From Cupriavidus neocaledonicus (lineage in GTDB: Bacteria > Pseudomonadota > Gammaproteobacteria > Burkholderiales > Burkholderiaceae), in the NCBI RefSeq assembly GCF_000372525.1, contig NZ_AQUR01000091.1, forward strand, positions 62,107-126,106: 64,000 bases of DNA, read 5' to 3'. This document shows, piece after piece, positions 45,926 through 57,536 of this stretch. The translations under genes were made by a program, and so were the position numbers. Position 1 is the first letter of the stretch. Each line of letters starts with the position of its first letter. The notes under the pieces are model-generated. The model was not told the DNA's origin, did no database searches, and worked only from the letters and a program-made list of their open reading frames with translations.

Positions 45926-46309
45926 ATGCCCTCCCTCCGCAAGCGACTCATGGCCCTGGATCCCACCACCGTCAGCACCGTGCTTTCCCTGCTGCCCACC
46001 ATTCTCGAGCAGGCCAACAAGACCCTCGAGAAACTGAAGAAGAACAAGCGCAAGGACGGCACGCCCGACGCCGCGGTGGCCGACGCCCGCGACCCCGCGG
46101 CCCGCATCGCCGAGCTCGAAGCCGCGCTCGTGCAGCAGGCCGAGGCGGTCAAGCTGCTGGCCGAGCAGCATGCCATCACCATCGACGCGCTGCGCAAGGA
46201 AGCCGCCCGGCTGGACCGGCGCCTGCGCCTGATGACCGCGGTGGCGATGGGCGGCGTGGCGCTGGGCCTGGGCAGCCTGGTGATCGCGCTGAACCTGCTG
46301 TTGCGCTGA
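45926..46309 (+). CDS. Small coiled-coil protein with C-terminal membrane helix
   Basis: 127 residues, not recognised as a named family. N-terminal amphipathic stretch (TVSTVLSLLPTILEQANKTL), a lysine-rich patch (EKLKKNKRKDG), a heptad-like Ala/Glu/Leu segment (RIAELEAALVQQAEAVKLLA) predicted to form a coiled coil, and one hydrophobic helix at the very end (AVAMGGVALGLGSLVIALNL). This looks like a tail-anchored inner-membrane protein. An internal ATG eight codons in (45950) is an alternative start. Sits between dapD and the ArsC-like gene on the same strand. Confidence 0.7.
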   Translation: MPSLRKRLMALDPTTVSTVLSLLPTILEQANKTLEKLKKNKRKDGTPDAAVADARDPAARIAELEAALVQQAEAVKLLAEQHAITIDALRKEAARLDRRLRLMTAVAMGGVALGLGSLVIALNLLLR

Positions 46310-46359
46310 ACCCGCCGGCTTCCCGAGCGGATTCCGCATCGACTTACCCGAGACCTGCC

Positions 46360-47878
<1,519 letters not shown>

Positions 47879-47900
47879 ACTTTTCGCAAAGACCACCCTC

Positions 47901-48794
47901 ATGGCAACACCCTCCCCCCTGCGCACCGTGCGCGACCTGCTGCGCCTGGCCGTGTCGCGCTTTACCGCCGCGCGCCTGTCCTTTGGCCATGGCAGCGCCA
48001 ACGCCTATGACGAGGCGGCCTACCTGGTGCTGCATACGCTGAACCTGCCGCTGGATACGCTCGATCCCTTCCTCGATGCGCGGCTGCTGCCCGAGGAAGT
48101 CGAGGCCGTGCTGAAGGTGATCGACCGCCGCGTCAACGAGCGCGTGCCCGCGGCCTACATCACGCACGAGGCCTATATGCACGGGCTGCGCTTCTACGTC
48201 GATTCGCGCGTGATCGTGCCGCGCAGCTTTATCGGCGAGCTGCTGCAGGAAGGGCTGGAGCCCTGGGTCGGCGAAAGCAACAGCATCGGCCCGGTGCTGG
48301 AGCTGTGCACCGGCTCCGGCTGCCTGCCGATCCTGGCCGCGCATGTGTGGCCGAACGCGAAGATCGATGCGGTCGACATCTCGCCCGATGCGCTCGCCGT
48401 GGCGCGCCGCAACGTCACCGACTACAAGATGGACGACCGCATCCGTCTCTACCAGGGCGACCTGTACGCGCCGCTGCCGCATGGCGCGACCTACGATGTG
48501 ATCCTGACCAACCCGCCCTACGTCAATGAAGCGTCGATGCAGGCGCTGCCGGCGGAATACCAGGCCGAGCCGCGCATCGCGCTGGCCGGCGGGGACGATG
48601 GCATGGACGTGGTACGGCGGATCATCGCCGGCGCCAGGGCGCGGCTGAACCCGGGCGGCGTGCTGGTGGTCGAGATCGGCAACGAGCATGCCAATGTGGA
48701 AGCGGCATTCCCGGAACTGGAGATCGTGTGGCTGCCGGTCAGCGCGGGCGACGAGCAGGTGTTCCTGCTGACGTACGACGCGCTGCCGGGCTGA
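47901..48794 (+). CDS. prmB: Ribosomal protein L3 glutamine methyltransferase
   Basis: SAM-dependent N5-glutamine methyltransferase of the HemK/PrmB family that methylates L3. 297 residues. N-terminal helical domain (TVRDLLRLAVSRFTAARLSF), SAM-binding VLELCTGSGCLPILAAHVW, and the catalytic ILTNPPYVNEASMQALPAEY. PrmB rather than PrmC is favoured by the N-terminal FTAARLSFGHG region and the VNEASMQALPAEY segment. Follows dapE; a partial REP-like palindrome lies after its stop codon. Confidence 0.94.
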   Translation: MATPSPLRTVRDLLRLAVSRFTAARLSFGHGSANAYDEAAYLVLHTLNLPLDTLDPFLDARLLPEEVEAVLKVIDRRVNERVPAAYITHEAYMHGLRFYVDSRVIVPRSFIGELLQEGLEPWVGESNSIGPVLELCTGSGCLPILAAHVWPNAKIDAVDISPDALAVARRNVTDYKMDDRIRLYQGDLYAPLPHGATYDVILTNPPYVNEASMQALPAEYQAEPRIALAGGDDGMDVVRRIIAGARARLNPGGVLVVEIGNEHANVEAAFPELEIVWLPVSAGDEQVFLLTYDALPG

Positions 48795-48817
48795 TGCGGT
48801 AAATCCCGCGCCGGTTT

Positions 48818-48847
48818 GCTCCCCTCGCCCGCTTGCGGGAGAGGGAG
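48818..48847. repeat. REP-like palindrome, copy 3 (single, imperfect hairpin)
   Basis: CTCCCCTCGCCCGC / GCGGGAGAGGGAG around TT, preceded by GGTTTG. It matches the second hairpin of copies 1 and 2 with one substitution and one extra C. It lies 24 bp after prmB. Confidence 0.7.
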
Positions 48848-48963
48848 CACCCAAGCGCCAGCGCAGCTCCGTGCCCGCGCAATCTGGGCGAACACCGGCC
48901 AACCGTTGATCCGGCAACGCGCGCAGGCCCTACACTCGCGGCAGAGACAGCGCCACTGACGCC

Positions 48964-50247
48964 GTGACCCCCAGCAATAACCCCCCTCCCGGATCGCCTC
49001 CAGGCGCCGCCGCCATGCCCGCGCGCAGCACGGCCACGTATGCCGTGCGCGGCATCGCCGTCCTGACCTTTGCCTTCGCGCTCAGCCAGTTCTTCCGCTC
49101 GTGCCTGGCGGTGATGGCGCCCGAGCTGCAGCACGATTTCGGCCTGTCGCCGGCGGGCTTCGGCGCGCTGTCGTCGTCGTTCTTCCTGGCCTTTGCGGTG
49201 GCGCAGATCCCGGTCGGCATCGCCTTCGACCGCTATGGCGTGGGCCGGCCGACCGCGCTGCTTCTGGCGGTGGGCGCGCTGTCGTCGATCCTGTTCGTGC
49301 TGGCGCCCAACGGCGCCGCGGCCACGCTGGCGCAGGTGGGGCTGGGGCTGGCGTGCGCGCCGGTGTTCATGGGCCTGCTGCATTTCGCCTCGGAGCAGCT
49401 GTCCGAACGCGACTACACCCGCGTGGTCAGCCGCTCCAACGCCACCGGCATGATCGGCTCGCTGTGCGCGACCGCGCCGCTGGGCTGGGCCATCTCGCTG
49501 GTGGGCTGGCGGCCGTCGATGGCGGTATCCGCACTGGGCATGGTGGGGGCCTGCTATGGCGTGTGGCGCTGCGTGCGCGACCATGGCCATGCCGAGGCCC
49601 GCGGCGCGTCGTGGCCGGCGATGCTGGCGCAAAGCCTGCAGTTGCTCAGGCTGGCGCCGCTGTGGACGCTGATCCCGCTGTGCGTGGCGATGGCCGCCGG
49701 CACCGCCTTCCGCAATGCCTGGAGCGGGCCCTACCTGGCCGACGTGTTCGGCCTGGGCTCGGCGACGCGCGGCGTGGCGCTGACGCTGCTGAGCCTGGCC
49801 GGCTTCCTGACCGCCTTCCTGCTGCCGGTGCTGGTGCGGCGCAGCACACTCAAGACCACCATCGCCGGCTGGTCGTGCCTTGCCATGGCCGGGGGCGTGC
49901 TGGTGGCGCTGTGGCCGGACCGCGGCGTCGGCCATGGGGTGGCGATGATGGCGCTGCTGTCGACCATCGGCATGCTGCATCCGCTGGTGATGGCGCAGGG
50001 CCGCGGGCTGATCCCGCCGTCGCAGCGCGGGCGCGGGCTGGGGCTGCTCAATACCTTCGTGTTCCTGGGCTCGGCGCTGGCCTCGTGGGCCTTCGGGCTG
50101 ATCGCCAATGCCGGCCATGTGCGCGGCTGGCCGCTGCCGTCCACCTATGCCGCCATCTTCCTGTCGGCGGCGGTGCTGGTCGCCGCCGCGCTGGTGCCCT
50201 ACTGGTTCAGCCCGCCGCATCCGACCAGCCATCCGGCCCGCCATTAG
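48964..50247 (+). CDS. MFS transporter
   Basis: 427 residues, 12 predicted membrane helices. MFS hallmarks: DFGLSPAGFGALSSSFFLAF in the second helix region and the loop motif GIAFDRYGVGRPTALLLAV between helices 2 and 3; the second half repeats with RGVALTLLSLAGFLTAFLLP. Substrate unknown; a position next to organic-acid genes hints at carboxylate transport but is weak evidence. The first start is a GTG; an ATG 17 codons later (49015) would remove a Pro-rich leader and is equally plausible. Confidence 0.85.
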   Translation: MTPSNNPPPGSPPGAAAMPARSTATYAVRGIAVLTFAFALSQFFRSCLAVMAPELQHDFGLSPAGFGALSSSFFLAFAVAQIPVGIAFDRYGVGRPTALLLAVGALSSILFVLAPNGAAATLAQVGLGLACAPVFMGLLHFASEQLSERDYTRVVSRSNATGMIGSLCATAPLGWAISLVGWRPSMAVSALGMVGACYGVWRCVRDHGHAEARGASWPAMLAQSLQLLRLAPLWTLIPLCVAMAAGTAFRNAWSGPYLADVFGLGSATRGVALTLLSLAGFLTAFLLPVLVRRSTLKTTIAGWSCLAMAGGVLVALWPDRGVGHGVAMMALLSTIGMLHPLVMAQGRGLIPPSQRGRGLGLLNTFVFLGSALASWAFGLIANAGHVRGWPLPSTYAAIFLSAAVLVAAALVPYWFSPPHPTSHPARH

Positions 50248-50426
50248 CCGGAACCGGATGCCGGTCCAGGATTCCCCGGACCGCTTCGCCGGCAAAAAGC
50301 CAGACTTATCGATTTAAGAATTCCGCTGGCGGCCTTACGCCATTACCGTTGGTCATCCACTTCCCCGCCGGATCCGGCGCAGGGACCCCGGCTGCGTGCG
50401 CGGCCGGCACAACCAGGAGACAACCG

Positions 50427-51425
50427 ATGGCATCCACTCCGCGCCTCGCCCGGGGCCGCCGCGCGTGGCTGGCGGCGATGCTGGCCACCGCCGCCGCAGC
50501 CGCCCTGCCAGGCGGCGCCGGCGCCGAGAGCTGGCCGGCGCGCCCGATCCAGCTGCTGATCCCCTACCCGCCCGGCGGTAGCGCCGACCTGCTGGCGCGC
50601 CCGGTCGCCGCGAAGCTGCAGGAGCGGCTGGGCCAGCCAGTGGTGCTCGAGTACCGGCCCGGCGCCGGTGGCACCATCGCCAGCCAGGCGCTGGCGCGCG
50701 CCAAACCCGACGGCTACACGCTGATCATGGTGCTGGCCGCGCATGCCATCAACGCGAGCCTGTATCCCAAACTGCCGTACGACACGCGCAAGGATTTCGC
50801 GCCGGTGTCGCTGGTGGCCAACCTGCCCATGATCCTGGCGGGCAGCCCGTCGCTGCAGGCCACCAATGTGAAAGAGCTGATCGCCGAGGCCAAGGCCGCG
50901 CCCGGCAAGCTGACATTCGCCTCGGCGGGCAACGGCAATACCGGCCACCTGGCCGGCGAGTTGTTCGATTCCGTGGCCGGCATCAAGATGACCCACGTGC
51001 CGTACAAGGGCAGCGCGCAGGTGGTCACGGCGATGCTGTCGGGCGAGGTCCAGCTCACCTTCGACAGCATCTCGACCACGCTGCCGCACGTGAAGAGCGG
51101 CAAGCTGCGCGCGCTCGCCGTCACCGGCAGCCAGCGCGCCGCCGTCGCCCCCGAGGTGCCGACGCTGGCCGAGGCCGGCGTTCCCGGCATCAGCATCACC
51201 GGCTGGTACGCGATGCTGGCGCCGGCCGGCACGCCGCAGCCGGTGATCGACCGGCTCAGCACCGAGATTGCCACCGTGCTGCGCCAGCCCGAGCTCAAGG
51301 CCACGCTGGCGGCCAACGGCTATGAACCGGTGGGCTCGACGCCCGCCGCGCTGCGCACCCATATCGACGCCGAGATCAACCGCTGGAGCAAGGTGGTGAA
51401 GGACTCTGGCGCGCAGATCCAGTAA
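50427..51425 (+). CDS. Bug/TctC-family periplasmic solute-binding protein
   Basis: 332 residues with a Tat/Sec-like signal (RGRRAWLAAMLATAAAAALP, cleavage near GAGA). Mature part is a typical Bug protein: WPARPIQLLIPYPPGGSADL, YRPGAGGTIASQALARAKPD, HVPYKGSAQVVTAMLSGEVQ and the C-terminal INRWSKVVKDSGAQIQ. These bind carboxylates or aromatic acids for tripartite tricarboxylate transporters. No TctA or TctB gene is in the window, so it is an orphan receptor, common in Burkholderiales. AGGAGA lies seven bases before ATG. The long upstream open frame is a shadow of the MFS gene. Confidence 0.92.
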   Translation: MASTPRLARGRRAWLAAMLATAAAAALPGGAGAESWPARPIQLLIPYPPGGSADLLARPVAAKLQERLGQPVVLEYRPGAGGTIASQALARAKPDGYTLIMVLAAHAINASLYPKLPYDTRKDFAPVSLVANLPMILAGSPSLQATNVKELIAEAKAAPGKLTFASAGNGNTGHLAGELFDSVAGIKMTHVPYKGSAQVVTAMLSGEVQLTFDSISTTLPHVKSGKLRALAVTGSQRAAVAPEVPTLAEAGVPGISITGWYAMLAPAGTPQPVIDRLSTEIATVLRQPELKATLAANGYEPVGSTPAALRTHIDAEINRWSKVVKDSGAQIQ

Positions 51426-51454
51426 GGCTTGCCGCATCCAACCCATCGCCCGAC

Positions 51455-53005
<1,551 letters not shown>

Positions 53006-53047
53006 CGCGCCCTGGCAGGCACCCGCGCAAAAAGTCGCGCGGGGTGC

Positions 53048-53076
53048 TTGCGCAATCGTAAAGGGCTCTCTATAAT
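53048..53076 (+). promoter_or_regulatory. Promoter of tRNA-Val
   Basis: TTGCGC (53048-53053), a 17-bp spacer, then a perfect TATAAT (53071-53076), 13 bp before the mature tRNA 5' end. Confidence 0.8.
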
Positions 53077-53089
53077 TCGCGCCTTCGCT

Positions 53090-53166
53090 AGGCTCGTAGC
53101 TCAGCTGGTTAGAGCACCACCTTGACATGGTGGGGGTCGTTGGTTCGAGTCCAATCGAGCCTACCA
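53090..53166 (+). tRNA. tRNA-Val (anticodon GAC)
   Basis: 77 nt including an encoded CCA. Acceptor AGGCTCG pairs with CGAGCCT. D-arm GCTC...GAGC, anticodon stem CCACC/GGTGG with loop TTGACAT (anticodon GAC, reads GUC/GUU), T-arm GTTGG-TTCGAGT-CCAAT with a terminal G-T pair, and discriminator A. It has its own promoter and terminator and lies between the acyl-CoA ligase and CoA-transferase genes. Confidence 0.96.
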
Positions 53167-53180
53167 ACGCACAAGGGAAC

Positions 53181-53218
53181 ACGGACGGTACGCAATCGCG
53201 CACCGTCCGTTTTTCTTT
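53181..53218 (+). terminator. Terminator of tRNA-Val
   Basis: Perfect 9-bp inverted repeat ACGGACGGT (53181-53189) / ACCGTCCGT (53202-53210) followed by TTTTCTTTT. Confidence 0.9.
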
Positions 53219-53230
53219 TGCGGGCCCGCT

Positions 53231-54382
53231 TCAGGCGCCGATGCCGAACTCCGCCAGCACCGCCGCGGTATGCTCGCCCAGCGCCGGCGCACTTCCCGCC
53301 GGCCGCTCCCGTCCCGCCATGCCGGGCAGGTTGGCCCACGGCACCTCGCCCATCCCCGCCAGCGCCAGCCGGCCGAACACCCCCGCCTGCGCGCACTGCG
53401 CGCTCTGCAGCAGCTCGCGCGCATGGCCGACGCGCGCGAACAGCACATCGTGCTCGGTCAGCAGCGCTTCCCAGTGCGCCAGCGGCCGCGCGGCCAGCGC
53501 CTGCGCCACGCGCCGGCCCAGTTCCGCCGCGCGCGGCAACCGCCCCGCGCTGCTGTGCAGCGTGGTATCGGCAAGCCAGTCGTCGCAACCCAGCAGCCCG
53601 GCCAGCCGCAGGAACATCGCGTCGTTGAGCATGCTCAGGTACAGCGCGCCATCGGCCGCCTCGAACAGCCCGGTCGGCGCGTTGGCCGCCGCCAGTTCCG
53701 CGTCGGGGAACATGGCGTCGTCGACCATCAGGTAGGACTGCAGCGCGGCGCTGGTCTCGAGCAGCGACAGCCGCACATGCCGGCCGCGGCCACTGCGCGC
53801 GGCCTTGTACAACGCCGCCGAGGCCTGCTGCGACGCGTACAGCCCGGTGGCCAGGTCGACCAAGAAGAAGGCGATGCGGCGCGGCTGGCCGGCGGCGTCG
53901 CGGTTCAGATGCATCAGCCCGCTGTAGGCCTGCATGGTGGTATCCACCGCGGGCCGGTGCGCCAGCGGCCCGGCATGACCGTAGCCCGAGATCGAGACGT
54001 ACACCAGCGCCGGGTTGTGCGCGGCCAGGGCCTGGTAGCCGACGCCCATGCGCTCGGCCACGCCGGGGCGAAAATTCTGGATCACCACGTCGGCGCGCTG
54101 CGCCAGCCGGCCGATGGCAGCCCGGCCGTCGGCGCTGCGCGCATCCAGCACCACGCTCTCCTTGCCCGCATTGCAGGCGACCGCGATCGCGGTCTGGCCG
54201 GCGCGGATGCGCCCCATCTGCCGCGACCAGTCGCCGCCCGGCGGCTCGACCTTGATCACGCGCGCGCCCTGCTCGCGCAGGATCAGCCCGCAGTACGGGC
54301 CGGCGATGCCCTGGCTCAGGTCGAGCACGGTCAGGCCGTCGAACATGGCATCGTCCGTGCTCGCCGCGGTTGCATCATGCAT
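53231..54382 (-). CDS. Family III (CaiB/BaiF) CoA-transferase
   Basis: 383 residues. FDGLTVLDLSQGIAGPYCGL at the N-terminus, ILREQGARVIKVEPPGGDWS, NFRPGVAERMGVGY, and the catalytic Asp147 in RPAVDTTMQAYSGLMHL. Transfers CoA between carboxylates, forming aspartyl-CoA intermediates. The longer upstream frame overlaps the quinone-reductase-like gene in antisense-like sequence and is rejected; MHDATAAS follows that gene's stop by 13 bp. Together with the oxidoreductase and Bug gene it likely forms a leftward operon under the LysR protein. Substrate unknown. Confidence 0.9.
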   Translation of the reverse strand: MHDATAASTDDAMFDGLTVLDLSQGIAGPYCGLILREQGARVIKVEPPGGDWSRQMGRIRAGQTAIAVACNAGKESVVLDARSADGRAAIGRLAQRADVVIQNFRPGVAERMGVGYQALAAHNPALVYVSISGYGHAGPLAHRPAVDTTMQAYSGLMHLNRDAAGQPRRIAFFLVDLATGLYASQQASAALYKAARSGRGRHVRLSLLETSAALQSYLMVDDAMFPDAELAAANAPTGLFEAADGALYLSMLNDAMFLRLAGLLGCDDWLADTTLHSSAGRLPRAAELGRRVAQALAARPLAHWEALLTEHDVLFARVGHARELLQSAQCAQAGVFGRLALAGMGEVPWANLPGMAGRERPAGSAPALGEHTAAVLAEFGIGA

Positions 54383-54395
54383 AAGTGGGCTCCGT

Positions 54396-55409
54396 TCAGA
54401 TATCCAGCATGACCTTGCCGATGGCGCGGCGCGACATGGTGGTGTCGACCGCGTTGAGCCAGTCGCCCAGCGCAAAGTGCTGCAGCACCGGCGGCGCCAG
54501 CCGGCCGCTGGCGGCCGCCTGCATGATCTCGCCGACCATGGCCTGCACCCTCGGCGCAAAGCGCCGGCGCTCGTCGGTCAGCCCCCAGCCGATGTAGTAG
54601 CCGTAGTTGAAGCCGACCAGCGTCAGGTTCTTCACCAGCAGCAGGTTGGCCGGCACCGACGGGATGCGGCCGCTGGCATAGCCGATCGACAGCAGCCGCG
54701 CGCCCGGTACCGCGCAGCGCAGCGAGGCGTCGAACAGGTCGCCGCCGACCGGGTCGAACACCACGTCGGCGCCGCCGGCCGGGCACAGCGCCTTGACCGA
54801 TGCCGCCAGCGCCTCGGCATCGGCGGGCAGCGCATGCGCAGCGCCGTTGGCGAGTGCAGCTTCGCGCTTGGCCGCGGTGCTGGCGGTGGCGATCACCCGC
54901 GCGCCCATCAGCTTGCCCACCTGCACCGCCGCCGTGCCGAGTGCGCCGCTGGCGCCGTGGACCAGCATGGTGTCGCCCGGCTGCAGCGCAGCGCGCCACG
55001 CCAGCGCGGCCCACACCGTGCCGTAGGTGATGGGCAGCGCGGCGGCGTGCGCGAGGGCGAGGCCGTCCGGCACCGGATAAACCGTGTCCGCGGTCGTCAC
55101 GACTTCTTCGGCAAAGCCGCCCCAGTCCAGCGCCGCCGCCACGCGCTGCCCCACGTGCAGCCGCGTCACGTCCGGCGCGACCTCCAGGATCTCGCCAGAC
55201 GCTTCGGTGCCGGGCGTGAACGGCAACGGCGGCTTGCGCTGGTACTTGCCCGACACGAACAGGCTGAGCGCAAAGCCGACGCCCGCATGCCGCACGCGGA
55301 TGCGCACCTGTCCCGGCCCGAGCGGCTGGCGCGACAGGCGCTGCAGCTCCAGTTCGCTCCAGTGGCACCAGCGCGAGCAGACCAGTCCCAGATAGTCGTT
55401 GTCTTGCAT
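54396..55409 (-). CDS. Zinc-independent MDR-family NADPH:quinone-oxidoreductase-like enzyme
   Basis: 337 residues. GroES-like N-terminal domain (PLGPGQVRIRVRHAGVGFAL, PFTPGTEASGEILEVAPDV) and Rossmann domain with VHGASGALGTAAVQVGKLMG and VVFDPVGGDLFDASLRCAVP. The usual catalytic zinc Cys/His ligands of alcohol dehydrogenases are not evident, fitting quinone reductase or enoyl-reductase-type members. The start MQDNDYLG is taken; an ATG 11 codons upstream overlaps the preceding gene. Between a CoA-transferase and a Bug gene, so an enoyl-CoA/quinone reduction step in the same pathway is possible. Confidence 0.87.
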   Translation of the reverse strand: MQDNDYLGLVCSRWCHWSELELQRLSRQPLGPGQVRIRVRHAGVGFALSLFVSGKYQRKPPLPFTPGTEASGEILEVAPDVTRLHVGQRVAAALDWGGFAEEVVTTADTVYPVPDGLALAHAAALPITYGTVWAALAWRAALQPGDTMLVHGASGALGTAAVQVGKLMGARVIATASTAAKREAALANGAAHALPADAEALAASVKALCPAGGADVVFDPVGGDLFDASLRCAVPGARLLSIGYASGRIPSVPANLLLVKNLTLVGFNYGYYIGWGLTDERRRFAPRVQAMVGEIMQAAASGRLAPPVLQHFALGDWLNAVDTTMSRRAIGKVMLDI

Positions 55410-55419
55410 GGTCAATCCC

Positions 55420-56427
55420 TTACTCCAGCGTGATGCCGACATCGCGGATGATGCGACTCCATTTGTCGCGGTCGTTCTTCATCACCGTGGCGAAGGGCTC
55501 CGGCGTGCTGCCCACCGGCACCAGGTTCAGGTCCTGCATCTTCCTGGCGATCTCCGGCAGGCGCACGATGCGCGCCACCTCGCGCGACAGCGCGTCGACC
55601 CGCGCCCGGGGCACGCCGGCCGGGAACAGCAGCCCCATCCAGGCATCGGGCTCGAAGCCCTGGTAGCCGGCTTCGCGGAAGGTCGGCACCCTGGGCAGCA
55701 AGGCCGAGCGCTCGGCCCCGGCGATCGCCACCGGCACCAGCTTGCTGGCCTGCAGCAGCGGCATCGCCGTGCCGACGGCAATAAAGCCCAGCTTCACATG
55801 CCCCGCGGCCAGGTCGGTGGCGAGCGGCGCGCCGCCCTTGTAGGCCACGTGCTCCATCTGCAGGCCGGCTTCGCGCTTGAGCAACTCGCCCAGGATATGC
55901 CCGGTGGTGCCGGCGCCGTACGAGCCATACGGGTACTTGCCGGGATTGGCCTTGAGCAGCGCCACCACCTCCGGCAGCGTGCGCACGGGAAAGTCGGGCG
56001 ACACCGCCAGGATGGTGGACGAGATCGCCACCTCGCTGACCGGCGTGAAATCCGCGATCGGGTCATAGCCGATGCCGCGGTACAGCGATGGGTTCTGCAC
56101 GTGCGCGGTGAAGGTCAGCAGCGCGGTGTAGCCGTCCCGGGGCGCCCTGGCGACATACTTGGTGCCGGTAGTGGTGCCCGCGCCGGGCTTGTTGTCGACG
56201 ATCACGGGCTGGCCCCAGCTTTTGGTCAGTTCCTGCCCGATCAGCCGCGCCACGGCGTCGTTGACGTTGCCTGCCACCGACGGCACCACGATGGTCAGCG
56301 GCCGCGACGGATAGGGTTCGGCAGGGGCGGAATCGGCGGCCTCGGCTGCGGCCGGCATCACGCTCGGAACGGCCGCCAGCAACATGGCGGCCACGGCTGT
56401 GCGCAGCCGCGCGGAACGGTATGGCAT
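55420..56427 (-). CDS. Bug/TctC-family periplasmic solute-binding protein (second copy)
   Basis: 335 residues, signal peptide (LRTAVAAMLLAAVPSVMPAA), then YPSRPLTIVVPSVAGNVNDA, NKPGAGTTTGTKYVARAPRD, YGAGTTGHILGELLKREAGL and the C-terminal DRDKWSRIIRDVGITLE. It is clearly divergent from the Bug protein at 50.4 kb, so not a recent duplicate. The usual PGG at the ligand site is replaced by SVAGN. AGGAGA precedes the ATG. First gene of the leftward unit; LysR gene is divergent. Confidence 0.9.
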   Translation of the reverse strand: MPYRSARLRTAVAAMLLAAVPSVMPAAAEAADSAPAEPYPSRPLTIVVPSVAGNVNDAVARLIGQELTKSWGQPVIVDNKPGAGTTTGTKYVARAPRDGYTALLTFTAHVQNPSLYRGIGYDPIADFTPVSEVAISSTILAVSPDFPVRTLPEVVALLKANPGKYPYGSYGAGTTGHILGELLKREAGLQMEHVAYKGGAPLATDLAAGHVKLGFIAVGTAMPLLQASKLVPVAIAGAERSALLPRVPTFREAGYQGFEPDAWMGLLFPAGVPRARVDALSREVARIVRLPEIARKMQDLNLVPVGSTPEPFATVMKNDRDKWSRIIRDVGITLE

Positions 56428-56581
56428 CGCTTTGTCTCCTGTCCTTGGCTCCCTTCTGTAGCGCCGCTGCGGTGTCCACTGCGATGCGGTGCGCGAGGGA
56501 TGCCACGCAGTCTAGGCCAGCGTCCGGGCCGGCGTGATTCCCGCTCGGCGCGAGCCAAGTCCTGGCAGGCATGGCGCTACA

Positions 56582-57511
56582 ATGGCCCGCACCCCCAGCG
56601 CCAGCCGCCCCATGCGATTCGAGGATCTAGAAGCCTTCCTGGTCGTGATCGACCAGGGCAACCTGCACCGCGCCGCCGACGACCTGGGCATGACCCAGTC
56701 CGGCTTGTCCAAAACGCTGGCGCGGCTGGAAGGCGAAGCCGGCATGCCGTTGTTCGAGCGCACCCCGCGCGGGCTGGTGCCGACCGGCGCGGGCCGCACC
56801 CTGGCCGCGCATGCGCGCCGGATCTCGCTGGCCGCCGGCGACATGCGCAACGAACTGGCCGAGCAGCGCGCCGCGCGTGCGGGCACGGTGCGCCTGGGCG
56901 CCATCCCCTACCTGCTGCCGTCGCTGCTGTCGCCGTTGCTGGCGCGCTTCTTCCTGAGCCGGCCGCTGGCCACGTTCTCGATCGAAACCCACCTGAGCGC
57001 GCGCCTGCTGACGATGCTGCAGAACGGCGAAGCCGACCTGATCCTTGCCGCGCGCCCCGGCAGCGTGCCGGCAGACGTGGCCTGGCTTCCGCTCGGCCCG
57101 CTCAGCATGCAGATCGTGTGCCGCAGCGCCCACCCGCGCCTCGACCGCTTGCGCTCGCTCGCCGACCTCGCCGGCGAACGCTGGGTGGTGCCGGCCAGTT
57201 CGCTGTACCTGCGCCAGTGGCTGGAAGAGCGCTTCACCGCGGTCGGCCTGCCGCCGCCGCGCGTGGCGGTGGAAAGCACGGCGTCGCCGGTCGCTTTCGG
57301 CGAACTGCTGCGGCATTCCGACCTGCTCGGCATCATGCCGCCGCGCATGCTGCGCCAGGCCGAAGGCCAGGGGCTGGTCGCGATCGAGGCCCCGGGCACG
57401 TCGTGGCAGCACGAACTGGCCGTGCTGTGGCGCGCCGACGGCTACCTGTCGCCGATCTGCCAGGACTTCCGCGATGCCGTGGTGGCATGGTGCGCGGAAA
57501 CGGCGCTATGA
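56582..57511 (+). CDS. LysR-family transcriptional regulator
   Basis: 309 residues. N-terminal winged helix (MRFEDLEAFLVVIDQGNLHR, AADDLGMTQSGLSKTLARLE) and a periplasmic-binding-like effector domain (GTVRLGAIPYLLPSLLSPLL; SALRTARDA-type hinge not conserved). Divergent from the Bug2-quinone reductase-CoA transferase unit, so it most likely controls that unit in response to a pathway intermediate. Start uncertain: 56582 is used, 56612 begins right at MRFEDLE and is just as plausible, and 56534 is less likely. Confidence 0.9.
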   Translation: MARTPSASRPMRFEDLEAFLVVIDQGNLHRAADDLGMTQSGLSKTLARLEGEAGMPLFERTPRGLVPTGAGRTLAAHARRISLAAGDMRNELAEQRAARAGTVRLGAIPYLLPSLLSPLLARFFLSRPLATFSIETHLSARLLTMLQNGEADLILAARPGSVPADVAWLPLGPLSMQIVCRSAHPRLDRLRSLADLAGERWVVPASSLYLRQWLEERFTAVGLPPPRVAVESTASPVAFGELLRHSDLLGIMPPRMLRQAEGQGLVAIEAPGTSWQHELAVLWRADGYLSPICQDFRDAVVAWCAETAL

Positions 57512-57536
57512 AGCCCCTGTGGCCCGGCGCTTGCGC

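Noticed and set aside
49101..50426. A fusion of the MFS region to the first Bug protein
   Set aside because: The upstream portion is a shadow of the MFS gene. A signal peptide and AGGAGA ribosome binding site mark the true start at 50427.
53090..53166. tRNA-Val as the attachment site of an integrated element
   Set aside because: No integrase, no direct repeat of the tRNA 3' end and no shift in base composition were seen within the window.
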